Assembly (NCBI GenBank): GCA_014163555.1
Contig: JACJGO010000002.1
Span: 62,001-126,000, forward strand
DNA length: 64,000 bases
Direction: 5' to 3'
DNA from: Flavisolibacter longurius
Lineage (GTDB): Bacteria; Bacteroidota; Bacteroidia; Chitinophagales; Chitinophagaceae
The position numbers and the translations under genes were made by a program. Under the pieces are notes generated by a model that was not told the DNA's origin, did not search any database, and worked only from the letters and a program-made list of their open reading frames with translations. This document shows positions 17,108 through 24,879 of this stretch, in pieces; the first letter of the stretch is position 1, and each line of letters opens with the position of its first letter.

Positions 17108-18067
17108 ATGCTCAAAGACATCCAACCAACAGGCAAAAAAGATACGCGTAGTGGCTTTGGCGATGCCATGACCGAACTCGGTCGCACCAACCCAAATGTT
17201 GTGGCGTTAACCGCAGACCTGGCCGGCTCCTTGAAGCTGCAGGGTTTTATGAAGGAAAACCCGGAACGTTTTATCCAGGTAGGTATTGCAGAAGCCAATA
17301 TGATGGGCATTGCCGCTGGCCTTACCATTGGCGGTAAAATTCCGTTTACCACAACGTTTGCGAATTTCTCTACCGGCCGTGTGTACGACCAAATCCGTCA
17401 GAGCATAGCCTACAGCGACAAAAACGTTAAGATCTGTGCTTCGCATGCCGGTGTAACGCTGGGTGAAGATGGTGCCACGCACCAGATCCTCGAAGATATT
17501 GGCATGATGAAAATGCTGCCGGGCATGACAGTGATCGTTCCCTGCGATTACAACCAAACAAAAGCTGCCACACTGGCCATTGCCGAATATGAAGGACCGG
17601 TGTACCTGCGCTTTGGTCGTCCAAGCTGGCCGATCTTCACGCCGGAAGAGCCCTTCCAGATTGGTAAGGCACAAAAGTTTTCCGAAGGCACCGATGTTTC
17701 CATTTTTGCCTGCGGCCATCTCGTATGGCTGGCTATCCAGGCCGGCGTGCAACTGGAAGAAAAAGGCATCAGCGTAGAAGTGATCAACCTGCACACCATC
17801 AAGCCGCTGGATGAAGAAGCTGTATTGGCCTCTATCCAAAAAACCGGCTGCGCCGTTACTGCCGAAGAGCACAATGTGTTCGGTGGAATGGGAGATGCGG
17901 TAGCACAAGTGGCGTCGCGCCATTTCCCTATTCCCATCGAATACGTAGGCACCAACGATACGTTTGGTGAAAGCGGAACTCCCGATCAGTTGCTGGAAAA
18001 GTATGGCCTCAGCGTTCAGCACATTGTGGCATCGGCAGAAAAAGCCATGGCACGAAAGAAAAAATAG
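17108..18067 (+). CDS. Transketolase C-terminal half (pyrimidine-binding plus C-terminal domains)
   Basis: A 319-residue protein equal to the second half of transketolase. Residues about 10-170 form the pyrimidine-binding domain, with VVALTADLAGS, the catalytic-glutamate motif GIAEANMMGIAAG (Glu62), TTFANF and HAGVTLGEDGATHQ. Residues about 190-305 form the transketolase C-domain (VSIFACGHLVWLAIQAGVQLEEKGISVEVINLHTIKPLD, EEHNVFGGMGDAVA). In organisms with split transketolase the N-terminal, thiamine-diphosphate phosphate-binding half is a separate gene, commonly adjacent. Here it is not: the upstream 870 bases are non-coding and the downstream gene is unrelated. It must act with a partner encoded elsewhere. 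Confidence 0.9.
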   Translation: MLKDIQPTGKKDTRSGFGDAMTELGRTNPNVVALTADLAGSLKLQGFMKENPERFIQVGIAEANMMGIAAGLTIGGKIPFTTTFANFSTGRVYDQIRQSIAYSDKNVKICASHAGVTLGEDGATHQILEDIGMMKMLPGMTVIVPCDYNQTKAATLAIAEYEGPVYLRFGRPSWPIFTPEEPFQIGKAQKFSEGTDVSIFACGHLVWLAIQAGVQLEEKGISVEVINLHTIKPLDEEAVLASIQKTGCAVTAEEHNVFGGMGDAVAQVASRHFPIPIEYVGTNDTFGESGTPDQLLEKYGLSVQHIVASAEKAMARKKK

Positions 18068-18085
18068 GTTCCCTTATAAATGAAT

Positions 18086-18110
18086 AAAGCTCCTTCGGGA
18101 GCTTTTTTTA
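18086..18110 (+). terminator. Intrinsic terminator after transketolase half
   Basis: AAGCTCC (18087-18093), a TTCG tetraloop and GGAGCTT (18098-18104), followed by a T-run. A classic strong rho-independent terminator starting 19 bases after the stop. Confidence 0.85.
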
Positions 18111-18237
18111 TGCCCTTTCAACAATATAGCAGTGCCCGGTTAACAGGATTAGAATCACATTATTTTTTCCACAAAACCCCAAGCCCTGCGTTTGCAAGGA
18201 AACAATTTTGTAATTTTTCGTATCCCAACCAAACCAT

Positions 18238-18693
18238 ATGTCTATGAAATGGGTTCTTTCACACGCAACAGATGGCCTTCATCACTGGCTACTGCAACAG
18301 GAAGAAAACACCCGTTCGCTGATCATTAACCTGCAGCGACTTTCGTTGCGGCTGATCGGCATTACCAAGCGCCTCTTTTTTTTACAGGTTCAAGGGTTGT
18401 TAAACAAAAAGATCCTGTTGCGCAGTGAGTACGGTGTTATTATCGGCGAAGCACCCTTTGCCAGCAAACCTTCACCGGGGCAACTGACCATCAACGGACA
18501 GAAACTGTTTCACCGGATCGAGGACCAAAAACTCGTTTTGCTAAACAGCGAAAAAGCAGTGGTTGGCACCAGCGACCTGACACAAAATGCTCTCAACAAC
18601 AGGTTTGAATTTTACAGCCTGCTGTTTGGCTTTGCCTGGTTTTTAACTGCGGATGTCTCGGAAAAAGACAGCCTTCTTCCGGCAACCGCCTGA
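18238..18693 (+). CDS. Hypothetical protein
   Basis: A 151-residue protein with no domain I recognise. It starts MSMKWVLSHATDGLHHWLLQQEENTRSL; ATGs at 18238 and 18244 are both possible. It contains the beta-rich stretches LLRSEYGVIIGEAPFASKP and LTINGQKLFHRIEDQKLVLLNSEKAV and a weakly hydrophobic FEFYSLLFGFAWFLTADV near the C-terminus. No signal peptide. The pattern (short repeated strands, R-S-E-Y-G-V-I-I-G) suggests a small cytoplasmic beta-domain, but no function is proposed. It lies between a strong terminator and the convergent mla operon, so it has its own promoter. Confidence 0.65.
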   Translation: MSMKWVLSHATDGLHHWLLQQEENTRSLIINLQRLSLRLIGITKRLFFLQVQGLLNKKILLRSEYGVIIGEAPFASKPSPGQLTINGQKLFHRIEDQKLVLLNSEKAVVGTSDLTQNALNNRFEFYSLLFGFAWFLTADVSEKDSLLPATA

Positions 18694-18743
18694 CAACTCG
18701 TCGAACCAGTCTTTCCTGTTCGTCTTTGCTTTCGCATAAAAAA

Positions 18744-18760
18744 AGCGGGATAAATCCCGC
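18744..18760 (-). terminator. Intrinsic terminator of the mla operon
   Basis: GCGGGAT-AA-ATCCCGC (18745-18760). On the minus strand the stem is followed by TTTTTTTATGCG, placing a terminator about 40 bases after the mlaD stop. Confidence 0.75.
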
Positions 18761-18799
18761 TCTCTTGCTTATTGCTTATTGTCGATTGCCAATTAAATC

Positions 18800-19771
18800 C
18801 TATTGGCTGTTTCTTTTCCGGAAAAAACCGCGCAGCAGAAAGTTGTGCTGCAGGGCTTCCATGTTTTCATCCAATTTTTGCGTACTGGTCTGCAGGTTTT
18901 TGAGGGTGGCCCTAATGTTGGCTGCCGCTTCCTTGTCGTTCAGCAGCAGGCCTGCCGGTGACGAAGGATCCGCCAGTTTTTGGTTGATATCCTGGCTGGT
19001 GGCGTTGAGGTTGCCCACGATCTGGCCGGCCGTTGCGGTCAGTGCATCAATCTCTCTAACGGTACTGCGCAAACGCGAAAAGAGTACCGTATCGGTCACA
19101 AGGTCATTGGCCAGCGAACCTTTTGCCGTCAGCTTTTCCGTATAATCGGTAACGTTAGCAGCAAGCGTTTGTGCATTGGCCGCCGCAAGCCGCAGCGAAG
19201 CCATGCTGGTTTGCAGGTCGCGGTAAAGCTGCTCGTCGTTCAACAGCTTTCCTACCGAACCTTCGCCATTGATCATTTTGTTGCTAAGGGTTTTAAAATT
19301 GTCGGTGATAGTCAGGATATTCCGATTGTTTTCCTGCAGCGTAGCCATGATCTCGTCTGTGCTCAGGGCAGCTTCTGTTTGAATAGTGCTGCCATCTTTT
19401 ACCACCGGTGCTGATGTGCTGCCACCCGACAAAATAATAATCTTGTTGCCGATAAAACCATCGGCACCCACTTTGGCTTTTGTATCCTGTTTAATGATGG
19501 GCATCGAACTTTCGTTGATATTCATCTCCACATCCACCTTGCCTTGGTTGTTAAACGAAATGGCTTGTACGGTACCCACTTTAACACCGGCAAACCATAC
19601 ATTGCCGCCCGGCTGCAAACCATTCACTTCGCTAAAAACGGCATGGATGGTGGCGCCTTTGTTGAACAGGTTTTTCTGGCCGCCCAGTGTCATTACACCC
19701 AAGACAAATATCACCAAGGCTGCAAAAACAAAGATGCCTACGATAACCGTCCGTTTATTTTGTTTTTCCAT
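18800..19771 (-). CDS. mlaD: MlaD-type MCE-domain lipid-transport protein
   Basis: A 323-residue protein with a single N-terminal membrane helix (VIVGIFVFAALVIFVLGVMTL, about 9-29). The MCE domain follows at about 37-117 (GATIHAVFSEVNGLQPGGNVWFAGVKVGTVQAISF, GFIGNKIIILSGG). A long helical, coiled-coil-like tail ends in a basic patch (FFRKRNSQ). MlaD hexamers bind phospholipid and form the periplasmic part of the MlaFED complex that moves lipids between inner and outer membranes. It starts on the base immediately after the ATPase stop (TAAATG), so translation is coupled. It is longer than E. coli MlaD because of the C-terminal tail, common for MCE proteins in Bacteroidota. Confidence 0.9.
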   Translation of the reverse strand: MEKQNKRTVIVGIFVFAALVIFVLGVMTLGGQKNLFNKGATIHAVFSEVNGLQPGGNVWFAGVKVGTVQAISFNNQGKVDVEMNINESSMPIIKQDTKAKVGADGFIGNKIIILSGGSTSAPVVKDGSTIQTEAALSTDEIMATLQENNRNILTITDNFKTLSNKMINGEGSVGKLLNDEQLYRDLQTSMASLRLAAANAQTLAANVTDYTEKLTAKGSLANDLVTDTVLFSRLRSTVREIDALTATAGQIVGNLNATSQDINQKLADPSSPAGLLLNDKEAAANIRATLKNLQTSTQKLDENMEALQHNFLLRGFFRKRNSQ

Positions 19772-20542
19772 TTATTGGGTAAAATTATAATTATAAAAAC
19801 TTTTGATCCGTTCGTCCTCCGAACTGAATACTTCGTCAAAGGTTCCTTCTTTGGCAAAGTTGCCATCGAGTAAGATGGCCACCCGGTCGGCCGTATCCCT
19901 GGCACAGGTAAGGTCGTGGGTGATAATGATAGAACTGGTATGATACCGCTCCTGAACTTCGTTGATCAGGTCATTGATCTCGGTACTGGTGATGGGATCC
20001 AATCCTGCCGTCGGTTCATCGTACAGCATGATCTTGGGTTGCAGGATCAGTGTACGGGCAATACCAATACGCTTTTTTTGTCCGCCCGAAAGCTCCGAAG
20101 GCATCTGGTTTTTTGCCTGCAGCAGGCCAACAGCATCCAACACTGATTCTACGGCGTTTGTTGCCTCTCCGGCTGTGAGTTGTTTGCGGTGATGACTCAA
20201 CGGGAACAATAAATTTTCTCTTACGCTCATGCTGTCGTACAGCGCACTGTTTTGAAACGAAAAACCAAGCTGCAGGCGCAGGGCGTTCAGCTCTTTTTCT
20301 TTCAGCAGGGGCACTTCTTTTCCCAAAACATTTACCGTGCCGCTATCGGGTTTTAGCAAACCGGCAATAATCTTAATGAGCACCGATTTACCGGTACCCG
20401 ACCGGCCCAGCACCACCAGGTTTTCACCGTGGTGCAGGTCAAGGTCCACCCCTTTCAGCACCTCGTTGCTGCCAAAGGCTTTGTGCAGGTTACGGATGTT
20501 GATGTCCGTTTCTTTTTGCTGTGGTCTGACAATATGCCGCAT
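19772..20542 (-). CDS. mlaF: ABC transporter ATPase, MlaF type
   Basis: A 256-residue ATP-binding subunit. Walker A GRSGTGKS is at residues 46-53, the ABC signature is ELSGGQKKRIGIART, Walker B IMLYDEPTAGLD, and the switch histidine lies in IIITHDL. The N-terminus NIRNLHKAFGSNEVLKGVDLDL is typical of MlaF. It provides the energy for the MlaE permease and MlaD. The upstream mlaE stop (20544) and this ATG (20542) are separated by one base, and its own stop abuts mlaD, giving a compact E-F-D operon. MlaC and MlaB genes are not adjacent. Confidence 0.93.
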   Translation of the reverse strand: MRHIVRPQQKETDINIRNLHKAFGSNEVLKGVDLDLHHGENLVVLGRSGTGKSVLIKIIAGLLKPDSGTVNVLGKEVPLLKEKELNALRLQLGFSFQNSALYDSMSVRENLLFPLSHHRKQLTAGEATNAVESVLDAVGLLQAKNQMPSELSGGQKKRIGIARTLILQPKIMLYDEPTAGLDPITSTEINDLINEVQERYHTSSIIITHDLTCARDTADRVAILLDGNFAKEGTFDEVFSSEDERIKSFYNYNFTQ

Positions 20543-20543
20543 A

Positions 20544-21401
20544 TTACCGGAAGGTGTTTATGATTTGGAGAATCAGCATTTCCTCGATAAAAATCAAAAA
20601 CATCGACACCACCACCGCTGCATTGGCGGCGCGGCCCACACCCTGTGTGCCGCCCGATGCATGAAAGCCTTTATAACAGCCCACGGCTGCAATGGTAAAG
20701 CCAAAGACCAGGGAACGAAAGATAGACGATGCATAATCCAGGAAAGTGATCTTGGAAAAAGCCTGTTGCAAAAACGTGGTAAAGCTGGTTTGCTCGTTCA
20801 GGTAAATGTCCATGAAAGAACCCATCATGGAAACAAAGGCCGAAAACAACATCAGGGCCGGCATCATAAGCGTGGTGGCCGCGATGCGGGTGTTCACCAG
20901 GAATTTAAAAGGGTTCGTGGCCGATACTTCCATGGCATCAATCTGCTCGGTTACCCGCATCGATCCCAGTTCCGCCCCAATGCCGGAGCCCACTTTACCG
21001 GCACAGATCAGCGCTGTTACCAGCGGCGCCAGTGACTTGATCACTGCAATGGCCACCAGCGAAGGCAGCCAGGACTGCGCCCCAAATTCGGCTAAGGAAG
21101 GTCGTGACTGTTTGGTAAAAACCACCCCGGTAATGAAGGCGGTCATGGTGATCAGCGAAAGGGAACGGTAACCAATTTCGTAACACTGTTTGATAAATTC
21201 GTTCCACTCCAGGGGGCGGCGAAACAGTTCTTTAAAAAAGCGGCCGATAAAATAAAGGACGTCGGAAAAAATGGTAAAAAAACCATCCACCCGTCTTGAA
21301 ACCAGATACCGCCTTTTTCTGTCGCCGTCCATTGGTTGCTGTTTATTTGGTTCGAATCCAATAGCGTTTGTTCTATTGAAAAAGCGTGCATAGTTAGGCA
21401 T
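20544..21401 (-). CDS. mlaE: ABC transporter permease, MlaE type
   Basis: A 285-residue integral membrane permease. Family hallmarks are YEIGYRSLSLITMTAFITGVVFTKQSR, KSLAPLVTALICAGKVGSGIGAELGSMRVTEQIDAMEVSATNPFKFLVNTRIAATTLMMPAL and the C-terminal GFTIAAVGCYKGFHASGGTQGVGRAANAAVV. These include the conserved elbow helix and the coupling sequence to MlaF. It should sit in the inner membrane as a dimer. The start at 21401 gives an N-terminal extension of about 25 residues; a second ATG at 21332 (MDGDRKRR) is equally plausible. First gene of the three-gene lipid-transport operon. Confidence 0.92.
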   Translation of the reverse strand: MPNYARFFNRTNAIGFEPNKQQPMDGDRKRRYLVSRRVDGFFTIFSDVLYFIGRFFKELFRRPLEWNEFIKQCYEIGYRSLSLITMTAFITGVVFTKQSRPSLAEFGAQSWLPSLVAIAVIKSLAPLVTALICAGKVGSGIGAELGSMRVTEQIDAMEVSATNPFKFLVNTRIAATTLMMPALMLFSAFVSMMGSFMDIYLNEQTSFTTFLQQAFSKITFLDYASSIFRSLVFGFTIAAVGCYKGFHASGGTQGVGRAANAAVVVSMFLIFIEEMLILQIINTFR

Positions 21402-21601
21402 TTTCTTTCAATTAGCCCCTCTACAGAAAGCAGGTATTTGGTTAAAAATTCCTTTTCACTGCCGCCTGGTTCCGCAAGGCATGCAGAAGTCATTATCTGA
21501 ACAGGATATCTTATCGCTACGGGTAAAGATCGGTGTTAGTTGACAAGGTTTTCTCATATATCCTTTAACATTCTGTAACAGGAAATAAATCCAATCCGGC
21601 T

Positions 21602-21631
21602 TTGTTATCATTTCTTCTACCCGGAAATTTG
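21602..21631 (+). promoter_or_regulatory. Probable promoter of the peroxiredoxin pair
   Basis: TTG at 21602-21604, a 19-base spacer and GAAATTTG at 21624-21631, matching TAnnTTTG in seven of eight positions counting the free ones. It lies 26 bases upstream of the peroxiredoxin ATG. No OxyR-like operator was recognised. Confidence 0.45.
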
Positions 21632-21657
21632 CGCCGTCAAAAAGAATAAGAATAAAA

Positions 21658-22212
21658 ATGAGAAACACAACATTGTCCCTGGGATCGAAATTTCCCGAGT
21701 TTAAGAAGAAAGCCGTCGTATCCATTGAGAAAGGCACCGAGTTTTATGATCTGTCCTATGAAGAAATTAAAAATGCAGGCAAATGGATGGTGATGTTCTG
21801 GTGGCCAAAGGATTTTACGTTTGTATGCCCTACCGAGATTGCCGAATTCAACAAGCATTACCAGGATTTTGCTGACCGCGATGCCGTACTGGTTGGCGCT
21901 TCTACCGACAGCGAGTTTGTACACCTGGCCTGGCGCAAAGACCACGAAGACCTGCGTGACCTGCAATTCCCTATGCTGGCCGATACGTCAAAATCACTGG
22001 CGGAAGAACTGGGCATTCTGCAGTCCGATGAAAAAATTGCCTACCGTGCTACGTTCATTGTTGACCCCCAGGGTGATGTTCGCTGGGTTTCGTTGTACGA
22101 CCTGAATGTAGGCCGCAATGTAAAAGAAGTACTGCGTGTACTGGACGCCCTGCAAACCGATGAACTTTGCCCCTGCAACTGGCAGAAAGGCGAAGCCACA
22201 CTGACCGCATAA
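21658..22212 (+). CDS. ahpC: AhpC-type 2-Cys peroxiredoxin
   Basis: A 184-residue thiol peroxidase that reduces hydrogen peroxide and organic hydroperoxides. The peroxidatic Cys57 is in FTFVCPTEI and the catalytic Arg lies in AYRATFIVDPQG. The C-terminal part has CPC (Cys171 and Cys173) in DELCPCNWQKG, resembling the multi-Cys C-terminus of AhpC proteins reduced by AhpD rather than AhpF. FWWPKDFTF and LGASTDS-like (LVGASTDSEFVHLAW) are family typical. The AhpD-type gene follows 32 bases downstream, as in the mycobacterial ahpC-ahpD arrangement. No signal peptide; cytoplasmic. Confidence 0.92.
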   Translation: MRNTTLSLGSKFPEFKKKAVVSIEKGTEFYDLSYEEIKNAGKWMVMFWWPKDFTFVCPTEIAEFNKHYQDFADRDAVLVGASTDSEFVHLAWRKDHEDLRDLQFPMLADTSKSLAEELGILQSDEKIAYRATFIVDPQGDVRWVSLYDLNVGRNVKEVLRVLDALQTDELCPCNWQKGEATLTA

Positions 22213-22244
22213 CCTGCGTATTAACCCGCATAAAAAAAGAAATA

Positions 22245-22844
22245 ATGTTATTTGGAACCGCAGCCGCTACTCAGGATGATGCACTGGCTCTTTTAAAAGA
22301 CCTGCAGGTAAGCGAAGAAAAGATCACTCCGCAGCTTACGGCACTGAAAGAAGCCAAAAGCCGCTACCTGAAAGACCTGAAGCTGAACCTGTCCACAGCC
22401 CTGAATGCCGAAAGCCTTGGCAAAAAAGATGCGCACCTGATTGCCCTTGCCGTGGCTGTGAATGAAAAGAATACCGTGCTGCAGCAAAGCTTTGAAACCC
22501 GTGCCTTGGAGCAGGGTGCCACGGCCGCTGAAGTGGCTGAAGTAATTGCCTGCACAAGTCTGATGAATGCAAACAATGTGTACTACCGCTTTCGTCACTT
22601 TATGCACGATGAGTTTTACGACAAAGCGCAGGCAGGCATTCGCATGAGCATTATGGCCAACCCCGTTTTGGGCAAAGAATTGTTTGAGCTGATCAGTCTT
22701 GTGGTGAGTGCCGTTAACGGTTGCTCCCTTTGCGTTACCTCGCATGAGGCCACGCTGCTCAAGCATGGCAGCGACAAACAACGCATCCACGATGCCGTTC
22801 GGGTAGGCGCCGTTATCAGGAGCCTAGGTGTGGTATTGAACTAA
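22245..22844 (+). CDS. ahpD: AhpD-like alkylhydroperoxidase (carboxymuconolactone decarboxylase fold)
   Basis: A 199-residue all-helical protein. The redox motif CSLCVTSH gives Cys160, Cys163 and His167, matching the CxxC...H relay of AhpD. The surrounding LISLVVSAVNGC and GSDKQRIHDAVRVGAVIRSLGVVL are conserved family segments. AhpD accepts electrons from a lipoyl-bearing dehydrogenase complex and re-reduces AhpC. Its position 32 bases after the peroxiredoxin, with an overlapping transcription unit and a shared terminator, fits that job. The ATG at 22245 is preferred; the longer frame from 22167 lies inside ahpC. Confidence 0.88.
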   Translation: MLFGTAAATQDDALALLKDLQVSEEKITPQLTALKEAKSRYLKDLKLNLSTALNAESLGKKDAHLIALAVAVNEKNTVLQQSFETRALEQGATAAEVAEVIACTSLMNANNVYYRFRHFMHDEFYDKAQAGIRMSIMANPVLGKELFELISLVVSAVNGCSLCVTSHEATLLKHGSDKQRIHDAVRVGAVIRSLGVVLN

Positions 22845-22865
22845 AATCCCTGATTTTTTATACAG

Positions 22866-22895
22866 AAGAGACGCTTTAAGGCGTCTCTTTTATTT
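22866..22895 (+). terminator. Intrinsic terminator after ahpD
   Basis: GAGACGC-TTTAAG-GCGTCTC followed by TTTTATTTTT, about 25 bases after the stop. Confidence 0.85.
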
Positions 22896-23048
22896 TTCGA
22901 CTCACACGCGGAGGAAACTGGGGAGAACCGTAAACAGAGGGAATTCCTGAAGGCGCCGGCTTGTAACCTGCTGACCTCTTTGCCCTTCCTGCTTTCAAAG
23001 GAACAATTATCTTTACGCCGGTAGCATATATTTTGATAATTGTATTGA

Positions 23049-23603
23049 ATGGCACTTACCGATCGATCAGACGCAGAATTGTTGCAGCAGTTCCGGAATC
23101 CAACGACCAAAGAACCGGCGTTTACCGCCATTATTAAAAAATACCAGGAACGGCTCTACTGGCACATTCGCCGTATGGTGGTTGACCACGACGATGCCAA
23201 TGATGTGCTGCAGAACGTTTTTATCCGCGTTTGGAACGGTCTGGAAAACTTTAAAGAAGAATCGCAGCTTTACACCTGGCTCTATCGCATCGCTACCAAC
23301 GAAAGCCTCACCTTTCTGGAGGCGCAGAAAAAACGGTCAGCCGTCAGCCTCAGCGATGTAGAAACCGGCCTTAGCAATAAAATTAAGGCAGATAAGCATT
23401 TTGATCCAAACCGGCTGGAGTGGAAACTGCAGCTAGCCATACAACAGTTGCCTGAAAAACAACGCATTGTTTTCACACTGCGCTATTACGACGAGATGCC
23501 TTACGAAGAGATGAGCCGGGTGCTGGAAACCAGCGAAGGCGCCCTAAAAGCCAGTTATCACCATGCGGTGAAAAAAATCGAGGACTTCATTAAAAATCAT
23601 TAA
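23049..23603 (+). CDS. ECF-family RNA polymerase sigma factor
   Basis: A 184-residue sigma-70 family factor of the ECF type. Region 2 covers about residues 22-93 (FTAIIKKYQERLYWHIRRMVVDHDDANDVLQNVFIRVWNGLENF, LYTWLYRIATNESLTFLEAQ). Region 4 covers about 120-180 (LQLAIQQLPEKQRIVFTLRYYDEMPYEEMSRVLETSEGALKASYHHAVKKIEDFI). It would redirect RNA polymerase to a small regulon. Two genes follow on the same strand: a single-pass membrane protein in the position of an anti-sigma factor and a CpxP-like periplasmic protein, suggesting an envelope-stress circuit. Confidence 0.95.
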   Translation: MALTDRSDAELLQQFRNPTTKEPAFTAIIKKYQERLYWHIRRMVVDHDDANDVLQNVFIRVWNGLENFKEESQLYTWLYRIATNESLTFLEAQKKRSAVSLSDVETGLSNKIKADKHFDPNRLEWKLQLAIQQLPEKQRIVFTLRYYDEMPYEEMSRVLETSEGALKASYHHAVKKIEDFIKNH

Positions 23604-23639
23604 ACCTTAGGTACCGGAAAAGGTCATAAGCCCCGTAAA

Positions 23640-24425
23640 ATGGATAACGAGAATAACATACAGGATGAACTGAGGAACCTGGACAGTGGTTTGCCTGCGT
23701 CGAATAACCCACAGCCCTTTTCTGTGCCTGAGGGCTATTTCGATGGGTTGGCAGCTTCTATCCTGGCCAAAGTCAAACAGCAGGAATCTTCTGTAACCAG
23801 CGAGTTGCAGGAGCTTTCTCCGCTTTTGGCTGGGCTTTCCCGGCAGATGCCGTATGCTGTTCCGCAGGGTTATTTCGAACAAAACCTGTCCGGCCTTTCT
23901 GCACTGACAGGTGATGAAAGCTCTGCCGTACTGCATGTCATCGGTAAGGAACTTCCCTACTCGGTTCCCGACAGTTATTTTGAACGGTTGCCAGAGCAAA
24001 TCATGGCAAACGTAGTGCGTCCAAAAGCGAAAGTGGTCCCGTTTTTTTCCCGTACCTGGGCAAGAGCTGCAGCGGCAGCCGCTATTATCGGTGCTGTTCT
24101 CATTGGTGGTTTCCAATTGCTGAACGGTCCGGATGGCGAGCCGTCTATAGCCACAACTTATCCTACCCCGGACACCTCCGACAGGCTGGTGGCCCGGAAC
24201 GAAAACACATCCGTAACACAGGTCATCAAAAATGCCAGCACGGAAGAAATTGATGCCTTTATTCAAAATGTTCCCTATAACCCGGCCAAACTGCAGGAGG
24301 AACCCATCCCTCCTGCAGCAGAAACGGAAGTGGCGGAATTATTAAAAGATGTTTCAGCCTCGGAAATTGATTCTTTTCTGGACCAATTGCCAAGCGCTGA
24401 TGACGAACTAATGGTAATTGACTAA
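23640..24425 (+). CDS. Membrane protein with VPxGYF repeats, candidate anti-sigma factor
   Basis: A 261-residue protein with one predicted membrane helix (about 139-161, WARAAAAAAIIGAVLIGGFQLL). The cytoplasmic N-terminal part carries three copies of a short motif: PFSVPEGYFDGL (26-37), PYAVPQGYFEQNL (71-83) and PYSVPDSYFERL (106-117). The C-terminal part has two copies of another, TEEIDAFIQNVP and ASEIDSFLDQLP (about 200-212 and 239-251). No zinc-finger or other named anti-sigma domain is seen. Position directly after the ECF sigma gene (36 bases) and topology suggest sigma control, but this is inference. Confidence 0.75.
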   Translation: MDNENNIQDELRNLDSGLPASNNPQPFSVPEGYFDGLAASILAKVKQQESSVTSELQELSPLLAGLSRQMPYAVPQGYFEQNLSGLSALTGDESSAVLHVIGKELPYSVPDSYFERLPEQIMANVVRPKAKVVPFFSRTWARAAAAAAIIGAVLIGGFQLLNGPDGEPSIATTYPTPDTSDRLVARNENTSVTQVIKNASTEEIDAFIQNVPYNPAKLQEEPIPPAAETEVAELLKDVSASEIDSFLDQLPSADDELMVID

Positions 24426-24429
24426 ACCT

Positions 24430-24843
24430 ATGAAAAAGATTTTTTACACGCTGATTTTCTGCTTTACCCTCCAAACTTCCTTTGCCCAGGATGACGGGCC
24501 GGGTGCCGCCCGCCTGAAGGAAAAAATGGTGGAGTACATTCAGACCAAATTGGGACTGAATAAAACCGAAGCAGAACGGTTTCAGCCCCTGTTTATGGAT
24601 TACCTGCGCCAGTTGCGGGATGTAAAGCAGGAGCACAAAGACGACAAGCTGGTGCTGCAGCAAAAAATCATCGAAGTGCGGCTGAAATTCCGCGACCAGA
24701 TTAAACCCGTTGTAGGCGAAAAACGCAGCAACGAGGTATTTACCCACGAAAGAGAATTCGTAGAAAAAGTACAGGATGTACGCAAAGAACGACTGCAAGA
24801 GAACAAAGGCCGTGGCCGAGGCAACAAAAGAAATTTGCCTTAG
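24430..24843 (+). CDS. CpxP/Spy-like periplasmic helical protein
   Basis: A 137-residue protein with a signal peptide (KKIFYTLIFCFTLQTSFAQ). The mature part is all helical and highly charged (LKEKMVEYIQTKLGLNKTEAERFQPLFMDYLRQLRDVKQEHKDDK, EVRLKFRDQIKPVVGEKRSNEVFTHEREFVEKVQDVRKER), with a basic GRGRGNKRN tail. This resembles the LTxxQ/Spy-CpxP group and sensor-type periplasmic proteins linked to ECF regulators. Its gene starts four bases after the membrane-protein stop, so it is the third gene of the sigma operon and may sense or buffer misfolded envelope proteins. Family assignment is by shape more than by a strict motif. Confidence 0.7.
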   Translation: MKKIFYTLIFCFTLQTSFAQDDGPGAARLKEKMVEYIQTKLGLNKTEAERFQPLFMDYLRQLRDVKQEHKDDKLVLQQKIIEVRLKFRDQIKPVVGEKRSNEVFTHEREFVEKVQDVRKERLQENKGRGRGNKRNLP

Positions 24844-24874
24844 TTGTTATCAAATAATATTTGCCCTATATTTG
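24844..24874 (+). promoter_or_regulatory. Consensus Bacteroidota promoter in an intergenic gap
   Basis: TTG at 24844-24846, a 20-base spacer and TATATTTG at 24867-24874: an exact TAnnTTTG -7 box. No protein gene follows on the plus strand; only a ~50-base segment ending in a terminator does. Confidence 0.6.
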
Positions 24875-24879
24875 AGCTT

